The notes: generated by a model from the sequence alone, not told the origin. A DNA stretch of 64,000 nt from Hymenopus coronatus (GCA_030762935.1 CM060890.1:66714765-66778764); one strand, 5' to 3'; numbered from the stretch's first letter, positions 32,691 to 45,905 are shown. A program made the numbers and translations.

Positions 32691-35107
32691 TTTTGAAATG
32701 GAATAGTGAGAATCAGGTCCAATAGTGAATGTGTAAAGCTTTTATGTGTTAAAAAAAATTATCCAATATTTTTGGATTATGCAGTAACAATACAGAAATT
32801 TGAATTAAATTATTTTTTCAATGGAAAAATTCAAAAGAAATAATCAACAAGGAACTAAAACTACTGGCTACAACTTGCAACATACAATATTGTAATTTAA
32901 AGCTCAAACGTCTGTTAACCTGCAAGAAAATGACAACGAAGGTTGTCGAAATGCATCCAGATTACCAACACCAAATCTAGTGGAGTAAGTGTCTGCAATG
33001 GGTCTCCAGATTTGTACATACAATATTGTATTAAAGCAGCATGGACTTCAGTTCATTGTGAATCTACCAAATATGCAGCAATCTCTGTATCAAAGAGTGG
33101 AAACTTGAGTTGCAGCAAATGATCACTACTTTAAACATTTATGAGCCTGATTCATGACTTTGATCAGAGGTTAAAGTTGCTTAAAATGATTCATTTCAAG
33201 GAAAGAAATTTGAAGAAATTAAAAGTAAAGATGTCCATATATAACTTTTTGGGAACAACATAGTGAAGTCCAATTATAAGAACAAAAAAATTTCTGTAAA
33301 TAAACATGTTTAAATGCATCATCTACCATTAAGCACTAATGTAAATATTACAATCATAACCTAATAAAATCTCTCTTCATATTATAAATTATTAATAGTC
33401 TATATCGCTGAATTGTCTTATCTTATGATAATAATAATAAATGGATTTAATGCTCAAGCTTTACTACTTTTTGACAAATTATCTTTGATCCCATGTTTTG
33501 GCCTGAATTTGTATTTTAGCACATGCAAAATTTAGAATTTTGAAACAGAAATTATGAGACACTGTTACAATGAGAAAGCATAAGATTATCTTATATTTAT
33601 GGGAAGATGTTAAATTATATTATTATAAATAAAAAACAACTAAAAATGTATCTAATTACTGATCATTTGCCAGAAATGAGATCACATAAGTGCAAATATT
33701 GTAAATAGTGTTCCATCTCTTTCTAAAACAATTGCACTCTCTGCTGTCTATTTGCAACTGATTTACTGCAGCCCTATCAGCTCTCATAGAAGCCCCACTC
33801 TACATATACAGCTGGAAATTTCCTTAGTTGTGGGTGGCTGAACACAAACATTCTTATTTCCTTAGATTATTTTTGCATGTGTTCATTTGTTAAGGTTCAG
33901 ACAAATATGACAATGGAGGGGTCTATGTAAAGCAGCACGCACATGTTCACTTCCTACTGCTAGCTGCATAAGTGCTCTTTGTGGACATGGTTCACACCTG
34001 CAACAATCTAGGCAGGTAAGGCAGAGTGCAATTTCTCCAAATACTGGGAGACTTTAAATGTAAATTTCAGGATGTCCAAAAAGTCAGAATAAAGTAAATG
34101 TATTTGGGTACGCAGTGACAATAAATATGCTTGCAGAAGCAAATTTATCAGTCTGATTATAAATACATCATTACAATCACATATATTGTAAAATTATCAT
34201 CATTTATGATTGCAGATTTTCAATAATTAACATCTTGACTAGTTGGTGAGAAATATTAGCTATAACACTGAGAACTAAACAAGTCATAAGTTACATAAGT
34301 CTTTGTGGAAGACATTAATGAGTAACTTAAAACATCTTATATGAATCAAAAGAATAAAATGTTATTCCAGTTTGTCATGTTTGGAGCAAAATTAATAATG
34401 AATTGGTATTTATCTGTGATATAAAAAAATTAATTACAGTGAAGTTTGCAAAATAGCCTTTTAGAACATATTTGTGGTGTAATTTTGTTTTGATAAGATA
34501 AACAAATTATTCTTGTTGCAACTTGTTGAATAAGTGAATACAATTCCATAGATTCCAAGTAAACCTGATTTTGTTATGTGTCATTAATATGATATAAAAG
34601 AATTTCAGGAATGAATATCACTGATAATACTGACATTTAATAACATCTGCTTATTGGTGTAGAATAAAAACATTTCTTTCCTGTGCACATCATTGATCCT
34701 GATATGGTATGTGATATTGAAACTTCCAACTGCAGCAGCACATCAGACTGATGCCACAATATTGATAAAATCAATAATATGTGCGTTTAAAATTTATACC
34801 ATTTTTAAATAGTGTAGAATAAATTTTGGGATTTTGGAATTATAAGGACAGGCAATATCTTAAAGAATGATATGCAAATGTGCACTTGGCTATGCTATAA
34901 ATTTACTTCTTTGCTTTGTTAAATAAAATATCTCTAAATCATTGGCATATTTGAAGCATCAGCCACACACTTCCTGTGCTTATGTAAGTTATCAAATAGT
35001 TTGACAAGTTGCCCTTGCCAGCATGTAAAATAAAACAACACGCATGTATGCACATACACACAAAAACACTGAAATCCACACTAAGGTAATTTTTTTATAT
35101 AAATAGA
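32691..35107. other. Largely unannotated; a weak hammerhead-like motif at 32920-32960
   Basis: On the + strand CUG, then AAUGA, a GACAAC/GUUGUC hairpin, GAAA, UGCAUC and CAG are ordered as in a hammerhead, but the core is degenerate. The remainder is AT-rich with no recognised gene or repeat. Confidence 0.4.
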
Positions 35108-35400
35108 AAAACAATCTGATGTACGTTCACATGACTTTCTCATCTTCAGCAAAATTATCTTAAAAACACTTCTATCTACTTCACATTAATCGAGATAAAC
35201 ATCTGCTGAACTTAACTTAATTACATATTTCCATGGAGATACAATGGGATTAAGGGAACATAGTATGCATAAGCGACAATCATATCTTCAAAGAGTTGTT
35301 GGTATGTAATGGTTTTGTGATTCCTTTCTGTTTGAGAAAAGTGTAAGTATAGGAAATTAGAAACCAGTAACAAGGAATACCTCAGAAATGCTTATCTCCA

Positions 35401-35455
<55 letters not shown>
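35108..35455 (-). repeat. 0.9-kb repeat, copy 13 (truncated), with long A tract
   Basis: Inverted ATCTGATGTACGTTCACATG end through CATATTTCCATGGAG to CTTATCTCCAC, then a run of about 52 A residues (35403-35454). Confidence 0.85.
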
Positions 35456-35457
<2 letters not shown>

Positions 35458-36839
35458 TGCTGACTAATCTTGCTAAATCATATCGACTTTAGAAAGGAAG
35501 AAATTTCTGTGGTAACAATTAGGTTGGCAATTGTGAAAGCATATAATTGTCAAACTGCCATCTGTAACTCTAGATAGAGCTATGCTTCAATAATTATTTC
35601 AATATATATTCGATACCTGTCATGCTTTTTTGTGTTCACTTAAGTGTAACTCAATGTTGAGGACTTTAAGCCGAGGGAGTTTCTAGGGGGAGGGGGGGAG
35701 GCTGCAAATATGGCAAATCATAGTCTAGGGATTTGTCCATCTAAACTGTAATCACCCGCACAACAAATATAGAAGAAACTTCTTATTTCAGGCTATGGGT
35801 CACCTGTCATGTGTTACTCTATGATAGAACTTTGCATTATTTGTTAAACATATTATGACCATTCAGATATTAAGGTTACATAATTTAATATTGAAGAATT
35901 GGATGAGGTTATGCTTTAATAATTATTTCAGATTATGTTGCACCCGGCCATCTGTAACAGTGTTGCCACATAACCCGAAATAAACATTACAGCATAACTT
36001 CATGTCAAGGAACTTTACAACAATTATAGCCAAAATTAGACATTTGAATGGTGGCAAAAACATGGCTAAAATAAGATGATATATCTTAATTATTTTAGTT
36101 ATGGGAGGCAAGGGAAAATGACAGCTAAGAAGGAAGAGTGTCGGCAAGGCTAGAGGTTTGTTAAAAAGGCAGTGATAAAAAAAAGATGTTAAAAAAAAAA
36201 AAAATCTGATCTAGACATAAATGTTTGGGTGGTAATGTATGACAAAGAACTAGATGACACCATAATTTCTATAGGAATAATCTATAATCTCATAGCTTAT
36301 GAATTCATAATTCTTTTAAAATTTAGAAAAATATATACATTTTTAAAGGAATCACACAAATAGGTTTAATGTAAGGGTAGAAGAAATCATTATTTACGTA
36401 TTTGCATTTACTTACAGTTGAATTGCTCATCTGTCTGATAGAAAAATTGCCATTGCAGTGTATTACAGCATTGTAAAAAGAATGCAATTTATTATATATT
36501 ATAGCTATATTGTAAAACTTAAAAATAAATTGAGAGTATAGTTATGTTTGTGTAGAATTACAAATCATGTTGAGGCAAAATACCTTTTTATTTTTTCTAT
36601 GCTCTGGTGTTTAAATGCATTCAACAGTTTAGTAAGAAAATATCTTACTTGTAGTTTGTAAACATTGCTAATGAATTGAATGCATAAAAAGATATTTATG
36701 AAGAAATCATAATCATATTGATCTAATGTTAATTTGAAAATTCTGAAGTAGCGATGTAACCATAAAAATTGTGACAAACTATTTTACAAATAAACAAATT
36801 TGGTTTGAAAATTTTCAATATCCTTTTAATTCGTTACAG
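35456..36839. other. No recognisable feature
   Basis: AT-rich. A short motif TATGCTT(C/T)AATAATTATTT occurs at about 35580 and 35911, suggesting an old repeat, but no borders are visible. Confidence 0.45.
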
Positions 36840-37560
36840 ACACATAACATTATTCACAATTTGCACCAATCTCACTTCAAAATGTCCAGCGTTAACATGC
36901 ATACTTTTGCCAGTTATCCATTGCAAAACAGATTGCAAATTGGAAAAATTTGCCACTGCTGCCATCAAGGAGCACTGCAAGCTTTCAAGCAAAATGTGAC
37001 TTTTCTTGTAGCACTGACAGAAGTTTATAGTCAAAAAGTTTAGATGGAAGCTACTAACTTGGGAAGAAGTAATCTGGTACATTGGCATGCATTCACTTCC
37101 TTGTTTTACTGAGCTATTACAGAATCTTATTGGAAGGTCTAGTTGAATGTTGAGTTGATCAAGTCTTCACAAGCGGATCCAGAAGAATAGTTTCCACACA
37201 CATGCCCTACCACTTATTTTTACCTCTTCTGACAATAATTAAACTTGGTGAGGCCTTGATAGTTCAGTCCCTCCTAAACCATAGCCAAGGAGGGATGGTG
37301 ATTTTTCGGTACCTTAGGTACTTTCCTGAGAACTTGCCATATATATTTTATTTTTCTGTCATTGAAGCTGTATTCAGTAATAAAGATTTTCTCTTTGTTA
37401 AAGAGAATTCTCTAATGCTCATTGTAGTGTACTGCTGTAGGAGCTGCTTTCATTGAGTTTCATTGATGGTTCAGTTATAGTGCTAGAAAATGCCCAATGC
37501 TCCATCAAAATAAGCTCTAACTCTGAGGTCTTCAGAAATTACTGTGAATACTAATTGGGT
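36840..37560 (-). pseudogene. Mariner-like transposase relic (DWPSGS-type family)
   Basis: Minus strand, from high to low coordinates: KEKIFITEYSFNDRKIKYIW, VPKNHHPSLAMV then EGL and QGLTKFNYCQKR, later LNFLTINFCQCYKKSHILLE, SLQCSLMAAVANF and VNAGHFEV. These follow the family pattern F.DEKIF...F..Q.DR.Y, P.S.MVWGG.SY.G.T.L.FC.KG, LNPLDY.LW..LE.K...H.NLESLK.SL, A.GGHFE. It is heavily decayed: the first Asp is replaced and the middle region is scrambled. No TIRs found. Confidence 0.65.
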
Positions 37561-38739
37561 CATTATCTCATGCTTCCACACAGGATTTTAGTGAATACAG
37601 GCTGGTACTGCTTTAACACCAGTCACTGTTCTCACATTGTGAAGATGACCAACCCTTGTGTATTTTTTCATATACTTGTCTCCGTAAATCGCTGGAATTA
37701 GTAGATGAATCTCTTGTTGATTTTCAGCTTTTGTAAGGGTTTGGAAACCTCAGTTGGCGCCATTCCAACCATGCACAAGGTAATTACTACTTCTCTGTTT
37801 TCATATCCCACTCCATGTTTAAGTAAAGAAGATTTCTCTTTCTCTAACAGTTGCGTGTTACCTGTAAACAAGGTTCAAGAGTCCCATCCAAAGTTTGTGA
37901 CAGTATTTACAACTAGATTAGGTATAGTGATGCATATGTGACACAGAGATGTTAAAGCTGTAACTTTGTTTACAACTACTAATTTAACACCATTTGCAGC
38001 AATAGAACATACATACATCAAAAATCAATATTGCATATACTGAAGAATTAACATACACATAATCCGACCCTTGGAAAAAAATTAAGATCTATGATGTTAA
38101 CTCACAAAATATTCCTAAAATATTATATCACAAAACATTAACTCAAACTGCAGGGTATAATGACCAATTTAACATGTTAGTTTAATTTTACTTCAGACTT
38201 TTGTGTATAGTGGTTTTTGATTAAGTTTGTTCACTATTTCACTTTGATACAATCCATCTTTTACAAGATTTACAAGAAGAGGTCTTAAGATTTTCTAAAA
38301 GAATACTAGCATTTTCTGATTATTGCAAATGCAACACTTTATTTTTTCAAGGAATCTATCTTTTGGAGTTCTTATTAAAGATTTTTAAAGGTGTTTTCAT
38401 AGTGTTTTCAGCTTCAACAGTAAAATTATATTTGTACCGCGTTACAAAAAGCTGCATTTGGGTAACTTAATCCTCCTCTATTGTGGAAGTGAATTGAATT
38501 CAAAAACTCAAAACAATGTATTTATTTCATGCCAGTTCAGTGAATTACAATACAATTGAGTCATTATATCAAGGAGAGTTACTTGGAGAGTAGATTTACG
38601 TTATATTTTATAATGGAAGTGTCAACAATTATTATTGTTTAATTTGAACCTACAATCAACCTAATGTCCTCAACTAGTAGAAAATGTCCACTATTAAATA
38701 AAATTATTTAATGAGTAATTAATACTAGTAGTAGTAAAT
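37561..38739. other. No firm feature
   Basis: May include the N-terminal remains of the mariner-like relic (37561-37780). Otherwise AT-rich and unrecognised. Confidence 0.4.
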
Positions 38740-39642
38740 TTTTGCAGTTATTGGACTTTAATAAAGGTGTGACCTGTCAGCTTGGAATAAAAAGTGGTAA
38801 TAAAAATAGAAATAGAAAAACAATTAAATTACTATTAATGCAATGGGCAGGTGATGAGATGCTATTAAAAAATGGGATAAACAAAATTAACGAAGGGTGA
38901 TTTGATGAAGAATCTGAAGTTAATAAAACAATAGTAATACAAAGATTAGTAAACTGGAGAGAAAAAGGAGATGATATGGCTAAACTTTATTTGGAATGTA
39001 AGAAATACTATCAGGAAGGAATTAAAAATGAGTGAAGATTGGAAATTGCTAATAATGTAATTATCTAATATAATAAGTATAAAATACATAAAATATGGAA
39101 GGTTATGAAGATAACATATGTATAAGAAATACACCAATGGACTCAATTTATCTTGGGTAAAGGTTAGATTATTTAAAAAATAACATTATGAAATGTAAGG
39201 GTCCTTGGGAGCTAGAAATATTATAGAAATATAGTACTAATTTTAAGGAGATTTTGGAGTAAATAATAGAATGGGTTAAACTGCTGAAAACAAATAAAGC
39301 AACTAGAATAGCTGGTATTCCAACAGAATTTCTAAAGGAATGGTGCCCTAATTGGGATAGAGTGAGAGTCCACAAATATTGTCATTTCAATGAAAACTAA
39401 AAGATACTACAGAATTGGAGAAAATCAATTATACACCCAGTACACAAAGCCAAAGGCAGTGTAGATAAACCTAACAGTTACAAGGGCATGGCTTTAATAT
39501 CTAGTATAGGAAAAAAATTTAGTGTGTTTTGACAAGAAGGTTGCAAAAATGGGTAGAACAATACAAGGTCTATTTCAGTACCAAATAGAGTTTCAAAAAG
39601 AAAAAAAAAAACTAATGACAACATATTCATTTTAAAAACTCT
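38740..39642 (+). pseudogene. LINE relic: linker and start of reverse transcriptase
   Basis: + strand pieces: LVNWREKGDDMAKLYLECKK; then WVKLLKTNKATRIAGIPTEF followed by LKEW; NWRKSIIHPVHKAKGSVDKP; NSYKGMALISSIGKKFSVF; TNDNIFILKTL. This is the RT entry region of a non-LTR element (pattern K.NKA.G.DGIP.EF..., PI.KKGD...NYRGI.L.S..GK). Numerous stops; it ends abruptly at a 0.9-kb repeat. Confidence 0.82.
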
Positions 39643-39645
39643 GAA

Positions 39646-40459
39646 AAAAAAAAAAATATCTGATGTGTTCCATTCATATGACTTTCTTTACATCTGAACA
39701 AATTATTGTTAATAAGCTTATTCTTCTATTTCATGCTAATCAAGATAAACATTAGCAGAAATGGTGTTATTACTTAGTTCCTCATAAGTAGAAGGGAAAT
39801 AAGAGAATACATAGGCTAAACTGAGAATCAAATGTTTTAAAATGTAGTTGCTATGGGATTGAAATCCATTTCTTTGCGTAGCCAGTAGTTGACAAGTTTC
39901 CATTTAAGAAAATAAAACTGAAATTAATAAAAAGGAATATCTCGAAAATGGTCAACTCAACAAAAAAATGTATGACATAAATTGTGTGTTTTAATGAGAT
40001 CTACATGTTTTGTGTAGTAAATTTTTGTCTATCTCTTATGGTATCAGTTATGCAAAATTCAGAAAAATTCATCCAGTCTTCAGAGGTTATTCCCAGAAAA
40101 TTCAAGTTATACATTTTATTTGTCATCTAAATATTTTAAATGTAAGTGATTTTAATCAAAATCGTTAGAGCCATTTTTGAGAAACCAAATTTTTTTAAAT
40201 TTTTTCCATGTAAGGGGTAGTTGGGGAATTTTTTTTTGAAAATCTTTTGTCACATCCTTGAAAGATACTGAACATAAATATCAAGTTTGGTATTTAATGG
40301 ACTTCTCGTTTTTGAGCTATGCTGCCCACAGACACACAGATATTTTTCCAAAAATGCTTTTTTTGGACTGAATCCGTTGAAATCTTGGTATCAATTTTTT
40401 TGGTGCATTACAATACCTTCTGTATAAACTATGTACATAGTATGTGTATAGAAAGTAAC
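39646..40459 (-). repeat. 0.9-kb palindrome-ended repeat, copy 14
   Basis: Complete inverted copy from TCTGATGTGTTCCATTCATA to the palindrome (AAACTATGTACATAGTATGT) and GAAAGTAA. Confidence 0.93.
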
Positions 40460-41699
40460 AAGATGTAAATTATACTCAGCATTTGCAGATTTCGAAAAAC
40501 TTGAGATTAAATTGAAATCAGTAATTTTGTGTGTGTGTGTATATAGTAGATTCTATGCCCATCTTAAGGATGTAGATCAAGTTAAGAATTATATTTATTC
40601 ATACTTATTAATACATTTATTTACCAATAATAACTGAGAATAAATTTTCAGAGGTATCACTTTTGCATAATTTACAATTACGTGTCTGTTTCCAAAAACC
40701 TACTCATATGCATGCATTCTTAGAATACTCATTTAATTTACAATGTTACATTATTGCCAGTATCTTTTGATTGAACGAAATCCTCCTCTATGTAGAAGGT
40801 GTGAATAATAAGGTATCTTTTTAATTCTGATCTATACTTTTTTTTTTTTCCATGTTCATTTGCAATTCTTTGCAGTAAAACCCTTTTTTGGAATGACTGC
40901 AAATTATTTGTTGTTCTATGTAAGTCCTGCCTATGTCTGGTCTCTTTGTTATGAATGTTTATATTTTTTTGTTAACTTTTCTGGGTTATTTATTACAAAT
41001 GACAATATGGCTAAAATATACCACAGGCTAATGGTAAAATTCCAAACATTTTGAAAAGTGGCTTGAGTGAGTTGATCATCTTGCCCCTGTCATTATTCTT
41101 ATTACCTTTACTTGCATAATGAACCCTTTTTTAGCATTGAATTCCTCCGAAATATTATTGGAAATAAATAATTGAGTTGTGGCATTCCAATACTTATTAG
41201 GGAACATTTGCTTAAAGTAATTATAGAAACAATTTTCACCCAAAACAAGCCTCAATCATGTCAAGGATCTGTTCTTGAGCGTTTTAAGCATAATCAAAAT
41301 TTTCAACTGTTCTGGTGTACATGTTATTTGAAAGTAGTGATCCAAAAAGGAATTGTGTCATCGAATACTGGGCACCCAACTCATTTTATCCATATTAACT
41401 AAAAGTATACTAAGAGTGGCAAGATGGAAAGCACCAGACAAAGGTCGAATTTCAATGATTTTGGCATATCACTCACTTCATTACTTACACTACTTACAAT
41501 GGAGTTTTCTCTTCTACTACTTTCAACTAGTGCTAGTACCACTACCATTAGGTACACTTCTTATCTGTTTCTGCCCTTCTCAAAGACCCCCTAAGCTCTC
41601 CTACCCATCTCTTATTTTTTTTTATATCTTTTTAATCCAGATGAACAGCTCCTAGGTCATCCATAAGTATTTTCCTAGTGTCTACATTACACCTTTCAC

Positions 41700-41700
<1 letters not shown>
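40460..41700. other. No recognisable feature
   Basis: AT-rich to 41440, then pyrimidine-rich. ORFs at 40860, 41172 and 41353 show no family resemblance. Confidence 0.45.

Positions 41701-41778
<78 letters not shown>
41701..41778. repeat. (CT)n microsatellite
   Basis: An almost perfect CT dinucleotide run of about 77 bp. Confidence 0.98.
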
Positions 41779-41781
<3 letters not shown>

Positions 41782-41954
41782 TTTAAGACTTTCATTCATG
41801 TCACTCCTAAAAGAAATAAACTAATTCCCCCTGAATTTCAGCAATGCTCTCCTGTTAGGTATTTAAAACCTCCTTCACTTTTCCCCTCTAATTCTTGGTG
41901 CTTAGCATCTAAACATTCCCTTAGTTTTGAATCCTGGCTCTTAAAGCCTTCTTC

Positions 41955-42038
41955 TGCACCAGTTTCTCATCTTCATTCCATTTATTATCAGTGTCGACTG
42001 CAGTGTCACAAGTAGTAAAAGCGGGTATTAAATGCTAT
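41955..42038 (+). repeat. SINE family I tail fragment
   Basis: CATCTTCATTCCATTTATTA, then TGTCACAAGTAGTAAAAGCG and GGTATTAAATGCTA match the 3' part of the copy at 1094-1329. Confidence 0.75.
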
Positions 42039-42675
42039 CCACAACCCAGTCTTTCTCTGACAGGTTTTAACTTAAAATAGCCATGCTGAATTCTGCAACT
42101 GTTTTAACGCATGATGGGATATCTGCACACGTCAAACACAGGGCAATTGGGCCATCCGATAGAAACTGAAGAACTCTCTACTTAAGTTGGTTACTCTCCT
42201 TTGAACTCCCTTACTTGAGTGCTAATTTTGTTCTCTATTTCGTTACTTTGATTGCTAATTAGCTATAATTTACTGCCCATTTCATTTATTTTCTCCAGGA
42301 AAATCCTGAAACCATCTCCTGTGATATTTACTTTCCCCCCCCCCCCCCACTATTTATTGTCTCCAGTGGCCATCTCTAAAACTTTTTCTTCTGAGCTTTC
42401 CTCACTGTTTAACAACTGCAACCTGCTGCTTCCTTGTTACCTGCTCTAATTTCAATTTTTTTCTTATCTTGTTCTACAACCTCTCCTGAATTGCTTGTAC
42501 TTTATTTCCCACTGTAGAGAAGCATCTACCTGACATTTATCCTTCACTTTTTATATCAACTTCTACCCATGCAATTCACTAAAATGACATATTACATATA
42601 TTATGTAATAAAATTTTCATTGTACTTTAAATATTAACAATCTGACCTTTCAAAATGTGTTGTTGAATTGGCGTA

Positions 42676-42879
42676 ATTCCTATCCTTCCCATATTGTTGT
42701 TCCTCTTGCCAAATGTTGTAAGCATTTGTGCCATTCCTGCAGTCTCAAAGGTTGTCCGCTCGTTAACTCTTGCATCCATTCCTATCCTTCCCATATTGTT
42801 GTTCCTCTTGCCAAATGTTGTAAGCATTTGTGCCATTCCTGCAGTCTCAAAGGTTGTCCGCTCGTTAACTCTTGCATCC
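42676..42879. repeat. Perfect 102-bp tandem duplication
   Basis: 42676-42777 and 42778-42879 appear identical, starting ATTCCTATCCTTCCCATATT. The unit is a multiple of three, so ORFs on both strands stay open across it, but none resembles a known protein and no coding support exists. Confidence 0.95.
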
Positions 42880-44332
42880 ATTGTTGTCAGCTGTCTCCAT
42901 TGTCACTTCCATCAGCCCCACATTTGCAGAAGTCCTACCACTGGTTGAGCCTTAAAGTCCGAAGCTCATTGGACCTCTGCCATTGTTGCATCTCTCTTCT
43001 CTCCTCTTGGCCGTTGGAATGTTTCTCTCATGGAGTTGCTTAAATTTCATGAAACTTTGGCCTTTTTGAGAGTAAGGAGCACAGAAATGACATGAGACAT
43101 ATTGCTAATGCTTATTTATTGCTAGGAGACACTTTTGGAGGATGCTATAGTTAAATTCCACGAGTATTTTTAAAGAACAATGCCCAAACATTATACATGA
43201 CCTCATGGATACTCACTTCGTGTCTTGACTCTGTGCTCGCTTATACATGAATGTTATATCTGTACTGTACACATACAGTTACATGCTCACATTTAGCACG
43301 CAGTTTTTTGGTCTTTGCCATCGCTGAAAAAAGTATAGTATGTCCGATAATGGGTAAGAGAGTGGACCTGTGCCTCCTGGACACCCCTATCTATACTTTT
43401 TTTAAAGTTAATTTTGCATCTTAAATTATCTTGTTATTGGCCTAACAATTTGCGTGTAAATCTCAATTTCCTGGCAGTTTGCTAGTTTTCGGCTTCCTAT
43501 GTCGTACTTTATATATCCTGTTGATGTGGCAAGTACTGGAAATACTCCCTTGACTTTCTGTGTTGTATGGAACTTTTGGAACACAATGGCCAACCCCAAA
43601 TAGTATATTTTTCCTATCAAAGATGACTTTAACATCTTCTGAAATAGCCTGAAAGAAGACAAGACTTTTGTGCTTATTTTTCCTTACAAAAATATCCCAG
43701 CTCCATGTTATGCATTTTCTATTCTAAGGGGCTTACAAATGAAATATCTTAATTATATTAAAATGTTGAAACGTAAAAATAAATACATATTAATTAACAT
43801 CGCAAAAAAATCTATAATAATTAATTTACCTGCCAAGAAGAAATTTCCACCTCAGGCCTCAAAACATACAGTTCTGGTATCATCTTGACATATAATTTTG
43901 GATTGAATACAATATTTTTCCTAAATAAAAGCAGCATTAAAATCCAGAAATATACTAGGTTAGATTCTATCTTCTCTAATGTCTTTATCAAAAGCTTTTG
44001 AAATAAAAAAGTGCTTATTTTTCAAATTTCACAGAGAGAGCATATGTTTTGAAAATTTCATTTTAAGTGAGGTAAGTATCGCTATTCCAACTCAAGATGT
44101 TATAATAGTTAATGTGCTGGAGACAAATGTATTTTTGAGGTGAACAGGGATATTTGTGACCTTTGTTTATTTTTTATATTTGGTAAACAGAAAACGTTTT
44201 GTTAACATGTATTCTTAAGATATTGTTTTAAATGCCCCATCTGTAAGAATAATTAATTTGAATTGGTTTCCTTCATGCTTCCTTAAAAGGTATAGTATAT
44301 TGTATAATATACAATATATTTTATTTTTACAG
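42880..44332. other. End of intron 3
   Basis: No recognised repeat or coding motif; ends at the acceptor before 44333. Confidence 0.5.
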
Positions 44333-44518
44333 GACAGAAAATATGATCCTTTGTCAGAACTGGAAGAAATGCTGCAGCAGTACACAGAGACTACACGACT
44401 TCAAGAGACATATCTACAGATGGGTTCTTACTTGTATCACTTCAAAAATGACCCTTTTGCTGCATTGGATTACTGGATGAAAGCAATTGAGATAGACCCA
44501 AATGCAGCAAAGCTAAAG
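44333..44518 (+). CDS. TPR protein (IFIT-like), fourth coding exon
   Basis: A 186-nt, 62-codon, phase 0-0 exon (residues 522-583). Acceptor ATTTTTACAG ends at 44332; donor GTAAAG starts at 44519. It encodes one helical segment (DPLSELEEMLQQYTETTRLQ) and one very regular TPR (YLQMGSYLYHFKNDPFAALD then YWMKAIEIDPNAAKLK), the best single TPR in the protein. It follows a 16-kb intron and precedes a 13.5-kb intron. Because it is phase 0 at both ends it could be skipped without a frame break, but nothing in the sequence says that it is. Confidence 0.88.
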
Positions 44519-45734
44519 GTAAAGTAGAGCATTAATTTTTACTTTAAATTGATGCATATCTATGTTTTAGACTAAGATACAGAAAAAGTAATAAAATGCA
44601 GTTAGTTAATCATATATTTAATTTGGTACACAACTATGTTCCGACCCCTAACTATTTTAAGGTTGATGATATGGTTTATATGTATCAAGGAGGTAGAGGA
44701 TGATGTAATATTAACAGTGGTGTAATCTTGAAAGAGCTAGTACCACAAAGCTTTTTCTGAACCCTTAAAGAATTACAGTGCACAATATTAATAGCGCATT
44801 CATTGTAAGCCATGCTACGCCATACATCTGCAAAGTAATGGCAACCAACATAGGGTAAATTATTGCTTATTGTTGAGACTTTTATTTATGTGGATATCCA
44901 ATAAACCAAAATGTTATATTTTCAATTAAAAGTACATTATATATAGATTATTTACATGCTCTTTGATATTTGATGGTAGAAATCCCAAAATAACATTTTG
45001 TAAATAATTTACAATAAAAACAATTTCAGTGTTTATGTATAATAATATGTTCATAAAGAATGTAATTGTTGAAGTTTTCAGTTTACTAATGTTCTTGGTT
45101 ATACTGACAGTGTTAACACCAATTAAATCTTTTTTATGGTTAAATTATGAATAATGAATTGATATTAAGCACTTGTATTGTTTCATTGCTTTTGGCAGCG
45201 GTATAGCCTGTGCAATGCAGTTTTGAATGTGGCCTTTCCATTTCCTTATGAAATCCTTAATAAGGTAACAAAACCTAAAGAGATAATAATGAAGATGTTT
45301 TTTCTTAAGATACTAAACAAAATCAATTACTACAGTACCTTTGTTACAAAACTTGGCTGCCAGGAAATGGCCTGTGTGGCCTTCACTGCATTTCCCTATA
45401 TGCACATCCTACATCCATTCTATCATCTCATGTGTGTCAGTTTTACTTCTGTTATAGTTCAGTTCACATGTGAATAACATTAGGAATTAATTATTTCTTC
45501 TCGGGATAATACTAATAACCAGTGCTGGGAAAGTTTCAAGTCCAACATTAGGAATTGTTTAGTTTTGCTTGAAGTGCTTTCAAAATGCAGTATACAAATA
45601 GTGTTTATGTACGATACGAATGTGCTTATGTCATCTTGTAGGAATGAAAAGTAAATTTTGTTAATGTGTTTTCTGAGTAGAGACCATTTGTTTGCTTTTA
45701 AATAAATTCAGGGAGATGGAATCAATTTGTGGAG
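44519..45734. other. Start of intron 4; possible cassette exon at 45199-45264
   Basis: Mostly AT-rich. A 66-nt stretch bounded by TTGCTTTTGGCAG and AAG|GTAACA is open and phase 0-0 with the gene; see findings. It has no homology I recognise. Confidence 0.3.
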
Positions 45735-45905
45735 CAGAAATTAGATGAAATCTGAGAAAGGTTAGAATGGTCACCTCGAACATTTCTTAGGCATCTTGGA
45801 CAAGAAACTGGAAACTGACATTTCAAAGCTTCATCATGGAGAGCAATAACATTTTTAAAACTCAAACCATACAGGGTTACTGTTATCCAGGAATTTCCAA
45901 CATCT
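45735..45905 (+). pseudogene. Transposase HTH-domain relic (mariner/Tc-like)
   Basis: One frame gives ERLEWSPRTFLRHLGQETGN, a stop, then ITFLKLKPYRVTVIQEFPTS. The pattern SPR...L..ETG.S..S..R.L...LK.KPYRVTV.QEL is the second HTH of mariner/Tc-type transposases of the DWPSGS group. No catalytic domain follows. Confidence 0.65.

Noticed and set aside
37719..37780. Short exon-like stretch with TTTTCAG acceptor and AAGGTAATT donor
   Set aside because: About 52 nt, not a multiple of three, and would break the phase between the exons at 28097 and 44333.
41353..41655. 100-aa ORF in a pyrimidine-rich stretch
   Set aside because: Low-complexity hydrophobic translation of T/C-rich DNA next to the (CT)n tract; no homology recognised.
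42627..43043. 128-aa and 84-aa ORFs on both strands
   Set aside because: They are open because of the perfect 102-bp duplication; no domain or splice context supports coding.
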